A stretch of 64,000 nt of DNA. Origin: Streptomyces olivaceoviridis. Lineage in GTDB: Bacteria; Actinomycetota; Actinomycetes; Streptomycetales; Streptomycetaceae. This document shows positions 1 to 7,294 of this stretch, piece after piece (the stretch's first letter is position 1; each line of letters begins with the position of its first letter). The notes beneath the pieces were generated by a model. The model had not been told where the DNA came from and ran no database searches. It was given only the letters and a program-made list of their open reading frames with translations. The stretch spans positions 158,593-222,592 of the forward strand of contig NZ_BMUI01000016.1 in the NCBI RefSeq assembly GCF_014650115.1, in the 5' to 3' direction. The position numbers and the translations under genes were made by a program.

Positions 1-350
1 CGCTGCTGGCCGCGCCGGACGCCTTCGAGGGCCCGGTCGTCGCGGTGCTCTCCGGCGGCAACGTCGACCCGGTGCTGATGCAGCGGGTGCTGCGGCACGG
101 CATGGCCGCGCAGGGCCGCTACCTGGCCGTCCGGCTGCGGCTGACGGACCGGCCGGGCGCGCTCGCCACACTGCTCGGGGTGCTGTCGACGGTCGACGCC
201 AACGTCCTCGACGTGAGCCACGTCCGCACCGATCCCCGGCTCGGTCTCACGGAGGCCGAGGTGGAGCTGCACCTGGAGACGAAGGGCCCGGTGCACTGCG
301 CCGAGGTCGGCCGGGCCCTGCGGGACGCCGGCTACACCGTCATGGCCTGA
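1..350 (+). CDS. ilvA: Threonine dehydratase, C-terminal (ACT-domain) end, partial
   Basis: Only the last 115 or so codons are in the window; the reading frame enters at position 3 and ends with TGA at 348-350. The visible part reads as the end of a PLP fold-II catalytic domain (a VVAVLSGGNVDP stretch, typical of biosynthetic threonine dehydratases) followed by a C-terminal ACT regulatory domain (RLTDRPGALATLLGVL onward). Threonine dehydratase deaminates threonine to 2-oxobutanoate, feeding isoleucine synthesis or catabolism, and the ACT domain normally binds an amino-acid effector. The short single-ACT tail fits the catabolic or short biosynthetic type. The 5' end cannot be judged. Confidence 0.85.
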   Translation, partial: LLAAPDAFEGPVVAVLSGGNVDPVLMQRVLRHGMAAQGRYLAVRLRLTDRPGALATLLGVLSTVDANVLDVSHVRTDPRLGLTEAEVELHLETKGPVHCAEVGRALRDAGYTVMA

Positions 351-577
351 CCCACAGCGGCCGACCACGGCCACCACCCGTTCGAGCGAAGCCTCTTGAG
401 GGACGCGATACATCGCGTTATGGTGTGTCGTGTGGTCGCCGGCCTGCCCGCTCGCCCACGCACGGCCCCCGCCGCGCACCGCATCGCATCCGCGAAAACC
501 CCGGGCGCGGCCCGGCGAACAAACCTAGCCTTTGCGAAGAATCCGTCCCGAAAATCCCCGACGACGTGGAGACACAT

Positions 578-1561
578 ATGCCAGGTGCCATCTATGCCGA
601 AGGCCTGGTGAAGACCTTCGGTGACGTAAGGGCACTGGACGGCGTCGACCTCGACGTGCCCGAGGGCACGGTCCTCGGCCTGCTCGGGCCGAACGGCGCC
701 GGCAAGACGACGGCCGTCCGCTGCCTGACGACCCTGCTGCGCCCCGACAGCGGCAAGGCGGTGGTCGCCGGCGTGGACGTGCTGCGGCACCCCGACGCCG
801 TGCGCCGCTCGATCGGCCTGTCCGGCCAGTTCGCGGCGGTCGACGAGTACCTGACCGGCCGGGAGAACCTCCAGATGGTCGGGCAGCTGTACCAGATGCG
901 GGCGAAGGCGGCCAAGGCGCGCGCGACGGAGCTGCTGGAGCAGTTCCACCTCGCCGACGCCGCCGACCGTCCCGCCAAGACCTACTCCGGAGGCATGCGC
1001 CGCCGGCTGGACCTCGCCGCGGCCCTCGTGGTCTCGCCCCCGGTGATGTTCATGGACGAACCGACGACGGGCCTCGACCCGCGCAACCGCCAGCAGCTGT
1101 GGGAGGTCATCAAGCAGCTCGTCTCCGGCGGCACGACGCTGCTGCTCACCACGCAGTATCTGGAAGAGGCCGACCACCTGGCCCACGACATCGCGGTCGT
1201 CGACCACGGCCGGGTCATCGCCAAGGGCACGTCCGACCAGCTCAAGGCCCGCACCGGCGGCGAGCGCGTCGAGGTCGTGGTGCACGAGCGGGAGGAGATA
1301 GCCGCCGCCGCGGAGGTGCTGCGCGGCTTCGGCAAGGGCGAGCCATCGGTCGAGGAGCACACCCGCAAGCTCACGGTGCCCGTCACCGGCGGCGCCAAGC
1401 TGCTCGCCGAGGTCATCCGCGAGCTGGACTCGCGCGGGATCGAGATGGACGACGTCGGGCTGCGCCGCCCCACCCTCGACGACGTCTTCCTGTCCCTGAC
1501 CGGACACGCGGCGGAGAGCGCCGAGCAGGACGAGCGGAACGGCAAGGAGGCCGTGAAATGA
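578..1561 (+). CDS. ABC transporter ATP-binding protein, DrrA type
   Basis: 327 aa if started at ATG 578; in-frame codons farther upstream lack a family match. Walker A GPNGAGKTT is at about 37-45, the signature YSGGMRRRLDLA at about 136-147 and Walker B VMFMDEPTTGLD at about 156-167. The H-loop position reads TTQYLEEAD, with Gln in place of His, as in daunorubicin-resistance DrrA-type exporters. A C-terminal extension of about 90 residues resembles the DUF4162 accessory domain. It should power export of a hydrophobic compound together with an ABC-2 membrane subunit. The stop overlaps the permease start by ATGA (1558-1561), so the pair was translationally coupled. That permease is now split, so whether the exporter works depends on which permease fragment is still made. 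Confidence 0.9.
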   Translation: MPGAIYAEGLVKTFGDVRALDGVDLDVPEGTVLGLLGPNGAGKTTAVRCLTTLLRPDSGKAVVAGVDVLRHPDAVRRSIGLSGQFAAVDEYLTGRENLQMVGQLYQMRAKAAKARATELLEQFHLADAADRPAKTYSGGMRRRLDLAAALVVSPPVMFMDEPTTGLDPRNRQQLWEVIKQLVSGGTTLLLTTQYLEEADHLAHDIAVVDHGRVIAKGTSDQLKARTGGERVEVVVHEREEIAAAAEVLRGFGKGEPSVEEHTRKLTVPVTGGAKLLAEVIRELDSRGIEMDDVGLRRPTLDDVFLSLTGHAAESAEQDERNGKEAVK

Positions 1562-1770
1562 GTGCCGTCACCGAGACCGCGCCCGTCGCGGCGCCCGGCA
1601 ACCCCGTGGGCAGATCCGTCCGGGACTCACTGGTCATAGCCCGCCGGAACCTGATCCGCATGGGCCGTATCCCGGATTGTGTTCGCTCGTATCGGTCAGG
1701 TTCCATCTTGCCGCGCGCCTGGGACCTGCGCGTGAGCGGGCTGGAGACTTGGAAGGAGCAGGCGAAGTGA
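1558..1770 (+). pseudogene. ABC-2 permease A, severed 5' fragment
   Basis: ATG overlaps the ATPase stop. The first 39 codons encode a cytoplasmic N-terminus ending SLVIARRNLIRMGRIP, matching the second permease copy at 1767 (SLVIARRNLIRMSRIP). After about 1673 the homology stops and the frame runs through about 31 unrelated codons to TGA at 1768-1770. The expected continuation, EMLIFGLIQPIMF, sits in frame after a proline codon at about 4053-4060, roughly 2.4 kb downstream. Joined, the two parts give a protein of about 283 aa, the usual ABC-2 permease length. I infer an insertion or recombination inside one permease gene. The fragment has no membrane span of its own. Confidence 0.8.
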
Positions 1771-2572
1771 GCGCCATGAACGACTCCCTCGTCATTGCCC
1801 GGCGGAATCTGATACGTATGTCCAGGATTCCTGAGATGATCCTTTTGGGCTGATTCAGCCGGTGATGTTCGTGATCCTCTTCACGTACGTCTTCGGTGGA
1901 TCGATGAAGATCGGCACCACCACCGACCCGGCCGTCTACAAAAACTTCCTGATGGCTGGCATCTTCGCGCAGACCGTCACCTTCGCCACCGCGGGCGCGG
2001 GCGCGGGGATCGCCGACGACATGCACAAGGGACTCATCGACCGGTTCCGGTCGCTCCCGATGGCGCGTGGTGCGGTGCTGACCGGCCGCACCGTCGCGGA
2101 TCTCGTGCAGACGGCCCTAACCCTACTGGTCCTCGCGATCGTCGCGTTGCTCGTCGGCTGGCGCCCCGGCTACGAGGAGCCGACCAACTTCGGGAAGGTC
2201 TTGGCCGGCTTCGGCCTGCTACTCCTTCTGGGATACGCCTTCACCTGGATCGGCGCGCTGATCGGTTTGTCCGTACGCACGCCGGAGGCAGCGACCTCGG
2301 GAGGTCTGATCTGGCTGTTTCCGGTGACGTTCGTCTCGAACGCGTTCGTGGATTCCCGTCAGATGACGCCCTGGCTGCGGCACATTGCCGACTGGAACCC
2401 GTTCAGCGCGACCGTGCAGGCATGTCGCACGCTCTTCGGCGACCCAGGCCAGTCCCCGTCCGACGCCTGGCCGATGCAGCACCCGGTGTGGGCATCGCTG
2501 CTCTACTCGATCCTGATCATCGCCATCTTCCGCACGCTCGCGGTTCGCAAGTACCGCCGAGCCGTCGGTTGA
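1767..2572 (+). pseudogene. ABC-2 permease B, frameshifted second copy
   Basis: A GTG start at 1767 overlaps the preceding TGA (GTGA) and has GGAAGGAG upstream. The frame stops at TGA 1851-1853 after 28 codons. The rest of an ABC-2 permease (about 236 aa, VMFVILFTYVFGGSMK onward, ending TLAVRKYRRAVG) is open in another frame from 1862. One extra base in the CCTTTTGGG run at 1841-1849 would restore a continuous protein, so this looks like a one-base deletion. Beyond that point it is a close paralogue of the fragment at 4053-4790, sharing long blocks such as MHKGLIDRFRSLPMARGAV. The codons look less strictly GC-biased than copy A. A sequencing error in a homopolymer is the main alternative. Confidence 0.8.
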
Positions 2573-2679
2573 TTAAGCTTCCTCGTTGTGTCCCCTGCGT
2601 GGCCGCCGATTAGGCGTGCAACGCTACGAGAGCGTAACGGCCCGCCGAATAAACCGGCGAGCCTTCACGAAGGTCAGGG

Positions 2680-3054
2680 CTAGCAGATCACTACATTTCC
2701 GGAATCTGCGTACCACACGGTTTTTCCGTTGACTGAGGCTTCGACATGGGTGTGGACCGAGGCGCAGTTGGGGCGCGTAGTTGACACTGTCACTGTGCCA
2801 GCAGTGATTGTCTTACAGTTACTGGCTATCACGACATCGGGCGCGTACGGGTGCAACTGAAGTAGGGAGACGCAGACCTTCGTGGGAGCGTTCGGGCCAT
2901 TGAGGTTGGCCGAGCCGATGAGGTTGTTGCCGCTGAGGTAGGGAACCTGGACGGTGCCCGAAGCCTGCTCGCCTGCCTGGGCAGCAAGCGCGCTGGTAAG
3001 GACGAGTCCCGTGGCCGCCACCGCAGTTGCCGCGATCCGGAATATGCCCTTCAC
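2680..3054 (-). CDS. Small secreted four-cysteine protein
   Basis: 124 aa from GTG at 3054, with AAGGAG five bases upstream on the minus strand. Residues 1-28 form a Sec signal peptide (basic start, hydrophobic core, cleavage near AQA-GEQ). The mature chain of about 96 residues is rich in Val, Thr, Ser and Asn and has four cysteines (about 61, 80, 97 and 124, the last being the final residue), which would allow two disulfides in a small beta-rich extracellular domain. I do not recognise a named family. It lies antisense inside the interval that splits the permease, in DNA with visibly lower GC than its surroundings, so it probably arrived with the inserted segment. Confidence 0.75.
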   Translation of the reverse strand: MKGIFRIAATAVAATGLVLTSALAAQAGEQASGTVQVPYLSGNNLIGSANLNGPNAPTKVCVSLLQLHPYAPDVVIASNCKTITAGTVTVSTTRPNCASVHTHVEASVNGKTVWYADSGNVVIC

Positions 3055-3525
3055 TTCGCTCCTTATGTAGTCACGGTGCTGGGTTAGTTCGGTTGAGCGC
3101 GAGCTAGATTACCTGCCACCTGCAGCTATTTTCGATCTGAATTCAGCCACCCTTTGGCTAGATTAGCGATCGTTATTGACCCGGTTCGCAGGGTATTGGG
3201 GGTAGGTCATTCTTTAATTGAACTGAAAGGTCGCCCAAATCGCGACCTAAAGGATAAATCGGCGGTTTTCTAGGGTAAAAAAGATTATGTGCTGCGGGAG
3301 AACTGCTTTGCGTCGCCCCGCACTTCGCATCCAGGTCGGAAACGCTGAGGGGCTGTAAGGCACCCCTCGCGCGCTCGCTGTACGCAAGTACCGCCGGTAG
3401 AAAATTGATGGCTCCGTCTTCCGGGCCCCCATTCGCTAAATTCGGTTAGGTTGCAGATGGTCGGGGCTTCTGGCTTGGGAAAGAACTCGTATCGAAGCTT
3501 CTCCAATAGATGGAGGGGCTCCCTT
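3055..3525. other. AT-rich noncoding stretch within the permease-splitting interval
   Basis: About 470 bases without a supported gene. Base composition is far more AT-rich than the rest of the window, with runs such as TTTAATTGAACTGAAAG. A perfect 7-bp stem (AGGTCGC / GCGACCT, 3228-3248) could be a weak terminator. The part next to 3054 should carry the promoter of the secreted protein. Positions 3361-3400 hold a permease C-terminal scrap, listed separately. The composition suggests foreign origin. Confidence 0.6.
3361..3400 (+). pseudogene. Scrap of a third permease C-terminus
   Basis: Read on the plus strand, 3371-3400 encodes ALAVRKYRR followed by TAG. This matches the extreme C-termini of permease B (TLAVRKYRRAVG, ending 2572) and permease A (TLAVRKYRSATA, ending 4790). 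Nothing upstream continues the homology. The match is short but falls in the right orientation between two longer relatives, so I take it as a recombination footprint from the same gene family rather than chance. Confidence 0.55.
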
Positions 3526-3714
3526 ATGCCTCTGCGGCGCGTTCTGGCCCGCTTCCCTGGGTACCCGTCGTGGGTGTGTCCGGTGCACGTCGGGTTGGTC
3601 GCCCGTAGGCGTGCTCTGGTTGATCGCGCGCTAGTAGGGGAGCTGGTACGGGCATGGCGGTTGACGCTGCTCGAACGGAAGAGGGGTTCACTGCGGCGGG
3701 GGCTGCGCGGGTGA
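3526..3714 (+). CDS. Unrecognised small basic ORF
   Basis: 62 aa from ATG 3526, with GGAGG at 3512-3516. It is Arg- and Val-rich, with one Cys (PSWVCPVHVG) and no membrane segment or signal peptide. It overlaps the next ORF start at 3654. The ribosome-binding site supports translation, but I recognise no family, and the surroundings are a graveyard of fragments, so it may itself be a remnant. Confidence 0.3.
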   Translation: MPLRRVLARFPGYPSWVCPVHVGLVARRRALVDRALVGELVRAWRLTLLERKRGSLRRGLRG

Positions 3715-3865
3715 TGGCCGCCGCGTGTCGAGCTGCGGGGCTCGACGACAGAGGCGCGGAGTTGATCCGCCTCGGGGAGAACGCGCTGTTTCGGCTTGCC
3801 TCGGTGCCGGTGATCGTGCGTGTGGGGCGGGCGGCGTGCGGACGCCTGGCGCGCCTCGGGGGCCT
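3654..3865 (+). pseudogene. N-terminal fragment of a phosphotransferase-like protein
   Basis: From ATG 3654 (AGGGGAG upstream) the frame encodes about 60 residues ending ENALFRLASVPVIVRVGR. The motif (ligand-loop LGENALFRL, then VIVRVGR) resembles the start of the kinase-like N-lobe of aminoglycoside/choline phosphotransferases in Streptomyces. At about 3835 the homology moves to another frame (RADAWRAS) and then disappears into an unrelated sequence ending near 4050. No catalytic loop is present, so it cannot be an active kinase. The family call is moderate; the broken state is clear. Confidence 0.5.
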
Positions 3866-4052
3866 GGAAGGCTGCCATGGAGGCTCTGAAGGGCGCTGGT
3901 GGGGTCCCGGTTCCCCCGCTCATGGTCCTGCCGCCCATGGAGGTCACGGGCAGCATCGATCCGAAGTTCGCGGCGCTGGAGCTGGAGACTCTAGAGGTCT
4001 GTGAGGGCGACCAGGAGTGCTGTAACCAGAACCACACCCACGCACAGCCTTC

Positions 4053-4790
4053 CCCGAGATGCTGATCTTCGGACTGATCCAGCCCATCATGTTCGTGGTG
4101 CTGTTCACCTACGTGTTCGGCGGCTCGATCCAGGTCGGCTCGTCCAACTCCACCCAGGCCTATCGCGAGTTCCTGATGGCCGGCATCTTCGCCCAGACCG
4201 TCACGTTCGCCACGGCGGGCGCCGGCGCGGGCATCGCCGACGACATGCACAAGGGCCTCATCGACCGGTTCCGCTCCCTGCCCATGGCGCGCGGAGCGGT
4301 CCTGACCGGGCGCACCCTCGCCGACCTGGTCCAGACGGCGCTGACCCTGCTCGTCCTCGCGGTCGTCGCCGTGCTGGTCGGCTGGCGCACACACGAGAAC
4401 TTCGGCAAGGTGCTCGCCGGATTCGCCCTGTTCCTGCTGCTCGGCTACGCGTTCTCATGGATCGGCGCGCTCATCGGCCTGTCCGTGCGCACCCCGGAGG
4501 CGGCGACCTCGGGCGGCCTGATCTGGCTGTTTCCGCTGACGTTCATCTCGAACGCCTTCGTGGACGCGAACCGGATGCCGGCCTTCCTGCGGCACATAGC
4601 GGAGTGGAACCCGTTCAGCGCCACCGTGCAGGCCTGCCGGGAGCTGTTCGGCAACTTCCCCCCGGGCTTCCGTACGCCCGACGCCTGGCCCATGCAGCAC
4701 CCGGTCCTGGCCTCGCTGATCTGGTCGGTCCTGATCATCCTGGTCTTCCGCACCCTCGCGGTGCGCAAGTACCGCTCCGCGACCGCCTGA
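4053..4790 (+). pseudogene. ABC-2 permease A, 3' portion
   Basis: The open frame from ATG 4059 gives 243 aa covering most of an ABC-2 membrane domain: LIFGLIQPIMFVVLFTYVFG, a cytoplasmic loop with MHKGLIDRFRSLPMARG, several hydrophobic spans and the C-terminal tail TLAVRKYRSATA. The codons before it, encoding P-E-M, match the break at the end of the 1558 fragment. The first transmembrane helix is present, so a shortened permease could still be made if ATG 4059 is used, but no clear ribosome-binding site precedes it. It would then lack only the about 40-residue cytoplasmic N-terminus. Codon use is typical of the chromosome. Confidence 0.75.
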
Positions 4791-4844
4791 CGGCACGACG
4801 GCGGCGGGCGCGGGCCCGTGCGATGGTCGGCCCGGGTCATGACA

Positions 4845-4878
4845 AGGCCCCCGGCGGCCCTGAGGGCGCCGGGGGCCT
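4845..4878. terminator. Bidirectional terminator between permease and greA
   Basis: A perfect 12-bp stem (AGGCCCCCGGCG / CGCCGGGGGCCT) with a 10-base loop lies midway between the convergent ends of the permease (4790) and greA (4901). It has no long T run, which is normal for Streptomyces. Confidence 0.8.
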
Positions 4879-4900
4879 GAAGCCAGTCAGGGGGCCGGGA

Positions 4901-5398
4901 TCAGCCCGTGTACGGCTCGGCCTTCAGGATCCGGACCGAGGCCTTCTTGCCGTTCGGCAGCTCGTACTCCGCGTCCTCGCCGACCTTGTGGCCGGTGACG
5001 CCCGCGCCGAGCGGGGACTGCGGAGAGTAGGTCTCGATGTCGGCGCTCGCGTACTCGCGCGAGGCGAGCAGGAACGTCAGCGTGTCGTCCTCGTCACCGT
5101 CGAAGGCGATCGTGACGACCATGCCGGGCGCGACGACACCGTCCGCGGCCGGCGGCTCGCCGACCTTGGCGTTCTCAAGGAGCTGGGTCAGCTGGCGCAC
5201 ACGCAGCTCCTGCTTGCCCTGCTCCTCCTTGGCCGCGTGGTACCCGCCGTTCTCGCGCAGGTCGCCCTCCTCGCGCGCAGCCGCGATCTTGGCGGCGATC
5301 TCCGTGCGCGCAGGACCAGTAAGGTACTCAAGCTCGTCCTTGAGCTTGTTGTACGCCTCCTGGGTCAGCCAGGTGACGTTCTCGCTGGTCTGGGTCAC
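4901..5398 (-). CDS. greA: Transcription elongation factor GreA
   Basis: 165 aa from GTG 5398, with GAGGAG just upstream. The N-terminal coiled-coil finger (about 1-80) contains WLTQEAYNKLKDELEYL and the acidic tip motif AAAREEGDLRENGGYHAAKEEQ. The C-terminal FKBP-like domain includes SPQSPLGAGVTGHKVGEDAEY. GreA inserts its finger into the RNA polymerase secondary channel and stimulates cleavage of backtracked transcripts. The gene appears monocistronic, facing the permease across a shared terminator. Length and motifs are standard for actinobacteria. Confidence 0.95.
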   Translation of the reverse strand: MTQTSENVTWLTQEAYNKLKDELEYLTGPARTEIAAKIAAAREEGDLRENGGYHAAKEEQGKQELRVRQLTQLLENAKVGEPPAADGVVAPGMVVTIAFDGDEDDTLTFLLASREYASADIETYSPQSPLGAGVTGHKVGEDAEYELPNGKKASVRILKAEPYTG

Positions 5399-5598
5399 AG
5401 GGTGCTCCTCGTCGGTACTGGGAATACAAAGCATCGCCCTACCCAGAAGAATGTTCCCTCAGGGATGGGCGAAACCACGAGCCTAACAATTCAACGCCGG
5501 AAGGGGGAGGACATAAGCCATCAGAATCACATCAACGCAGGTCAGCGCCTACGCATTCCGGGTGAACCCGGAGCGTGGCCGCGCGTGTCCGCGGGGTG

Positions 5599-5997
5599 TC
5601 AGTCGGCGTGACAGCCCAGCAGTTCGGCCGTCGTCCCCTGCGCCGTCGTACGGAGCGTGACCACCTTGTCGATCCGGGTGGCCGACCCGGCGAAGCGGAA
5701 GTCCGCGCGGCCCACCTCGGCGCCGTCGGCCGACTGGGAGCGCACGGTGCAGTAGCCGGACGCGCCGGCGTCCTTGCGGACCTCCAGATGCACCTTGACC
5801 GCGTCGTCGGAGGCCTGGAAGGTGATGACCTCGGCGCTGATCTCGTTCTGCGCGACGTAGTGGTAGGCGAAATAGCCGATCAGCGCGAGCAGGGCCGCGC
5901 CCAGCACCGAACCGGCGATCCTGAGCTTGCGGTCGGCGCGCTGATCCGAGGAACGGCCGTAGCGGCCCTCGGGCAGCCGCGTGCTCGCGGTACTCAT
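5599..5997 (-). CDS. DUF4307 membrane protein
   Basis: 132 aa. An N-terminal region of about 25 polar residues is followed by one membrane helix (about 27-48, LRIAGSVLGAALLALIGYFA) and an extracytoplasmic domain of about 80 residues with beta-strand patterns and two cysteines (in GYCTVRS and LLGCHAD). This matches the actinobacterial DUF4307 family, which commonly sits beside mca; the function is unknown. It is divergent from mca, and the 158 bp between the two must hold both promoters. A TATAGT hexamer on the minus strand at 6039-6044 is a plausible -10 for this gene. Confidence 0.85.
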   Translation of the reverse strand: MSTASTRLPEGRYGRSSDQRADRKLRIAGSVLGAALLALIGYFAYHYVAQNEISAEVITFQASDDAVKVHLEVRKDAGASGYCTVRSQSADGAEVGRADFRFAGSATRIDKVVTLRTTAQGTTAELLGCHAD

Positions 5998-6155
5998 GAT
6001 CGTCCTCTCCGCGGAATTATTCGCCCCCCGATTCGGTCACTATAGAAGCCGCCCGCCCGCCGCCCGACCACCGCCCCTCCGGGACGCCCCTTCGGGGCGG
6101 CACCTGTTTGACTGCACCCCAAGACGCGGGGCGCCGACTTACCGAGGATTGAGTC

Positions 6156-7037
6156 TTGACTGACCAGCTGCGACTGATGGCCGTTCACGCGCACCCCGAC
6201 GACGAGTCGAGCAAGGGCGCGGCCACCATGGCGAAGTACGTGTCCGAGGGGGTGGACGTGCTGGTGGTGACCTGCACCGGCGGAGAGCGCGGGTCCATCC
6301 TCAATCCGAAGCTCCAGGGCGACACCTACATCGAGGAGCACATCCACGAGGTGCGCCGCAAGGAGATGGACGAGGCCCGGGAGATCCTCGGCGTCAAGCA
6401 GGAGTGGCTCGGCTTCGTCGACTCCGGCCTGCCGGAGGGCGACCCGCTGCCGCCGCTGCCCGAGGGCTGCTTCGCCCTGGAGGACGTCGACAAGGCGGCC
6501 GGTGAGCTGGTCAAGCAGATCCGCTCCTTCCGCCCGCAGGTGATCACCACCTACGACGAGAACGGCGGCTACCCGCACCCCGACCACATCATGACCCACA
6601 AGATCTCCATGGTGGCGTTCGAGGGCGCGGCGGACACCGAGAAGTACCCCGAGGACGAGTTCGGCCCCGCCTACCAGCCGCTGAAGCTCTACTACAACCA
6701 GGGCTTCAACCGCCCCCGCACCGAGGCGCTGCACCAGGCCATGCTCGACCGCGGCCTGGAGTCGCCCTACGGGGAGTGGCTCAAGCGGTGGAACGAGATG
6801 GAGCGCACCGAGCGCACCCTGACCACGCACATCCCGTGCGCGGACTTCTTCGAGATCCGTGACAAGGCGCTGATCGCCCACGCCACGCAGATCGACCCGG
6901 ACGGCGGCTGGTTCAAGGTGCCGCTGGAGCTCCAGAAGGAGGTCTGGCCGACGGAGGAGTACGAGCTGGCGAAGTCTCTGGTCGATACCTCCCTCCCCGA
7001 GGACGACCTCTTCGCGGGCATCCGGGACAATGCCTGA
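6156..7037 (+). CDS. mca: Mycothiol S-conjugate amidase Mca
   Basis: 293 aa from TTG 6156; the family usually has 288-300. The zinc-binding motif AHPDDE lies at about 12-17 and a second metal-ligand motif, GGYPHPDH, at about 140-147. These define the LmbE/PIG-L deacetylase fold, and the overall sequence is of the Mca type rather than MshB. Mca hydrolyses mycothiol conjugates of electrophiles and antibiotics to a mercapturate and GlcN-inositol, so it is a detoxification enzyme. The next small gene starts inside its 3' end (ATG 7030 against stop 7035-7037), indicating coupling. The TTG start could lower expression. Confidence 0.93.
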   Translation: MTDQLRLMAVHAHPDDESSKGAATMAKYVSEGVDVLVVTCTGGERGSILNPKLQGDTYIEEHIHEVRRKEMDEAREILGVKQEWLGFVDSGLPEGDPLPPLPEGCFALEDVDKAAGELVKQIRSFRPQVITTYDENGGYPHPDHIMTHKISMVAFEGAADTEKYPEDEFGPAYQPLKLYYNQGFNRPRTEALHQAMLDRGLESPYGEWLKRWNEMERTERTLTTHIPCADFFEIRDKALIAHATQIDPDGGWFKVPLELQKEVWPTEEYELAKSLVDTSLPEDDLFAGIRDNA

Positions 7038-7278
7038 CATGAGCGCAAGCGTGAGCCTGGCAGTGACGCATCTCGTCCCCCTCGCCAAGGAGGTGGACGA
7101 GAACAAGGTCACCCCCGGCGTCCTCGGCTTCATCGTCTTCGCGGTGATGGCCGTGGCCGTGTGGGGCCTGATGAAGTCGATGAGCAAGCACATGCAGAAG
7201 GTCGACTTCAAGGAGTCCCCGGACGCCGACGCGGAGAAGGCCCGGGGACAGGCCGACTCCGCGGCCCAGCGGCGCTGA
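7030..7278 (+). CDS. Small single-span membrane protein downstream of mca
   Basis: 82 aa from ATG 7030, or 79 aa from ATG 7039. It has a short N-terminal region, one hydrophobic helix (about 29-48, VLGFIVFAVMAVAVWGLM) and a charged cytoplasmic tail rich in Lys, Asp and Ala. It overlaps the mca stop by eight bases, so the two are probably one operon. Such proteins are commonly found behind mca in Streptomyces, but no function is known to me. The stop codon sits inside the terminator stem at 7273-7294. Confidence 0.8.
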   Translation: MPDMSASVSLAVTHLVPLAKEVDENKVTPGVLGFIVFAVMAVAVWGLMKSMSKHMQKVDFKESPDADAEKARGQADSAAQRR

Positions 7279-7294
7279 CCCGCCGGGGTCAGCG
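7273..7294. terminator. Shared hairpin spanning both convergent stop codons
   Basis: A perfect 9-bp stem CGCTGACCC / GGGTCAGCG with a four-base loop. The left arm contains the TGA of the plus-strand gene and the right arm the TGA of the minus-strand STAND gene. Confidence 0.65.

Noticed and set aside
6101..6155. TTGACT just upstream of mca as a -35 box.
   Set aside because: No acceptable -10 hexamer lies 16-19 bases downstream.
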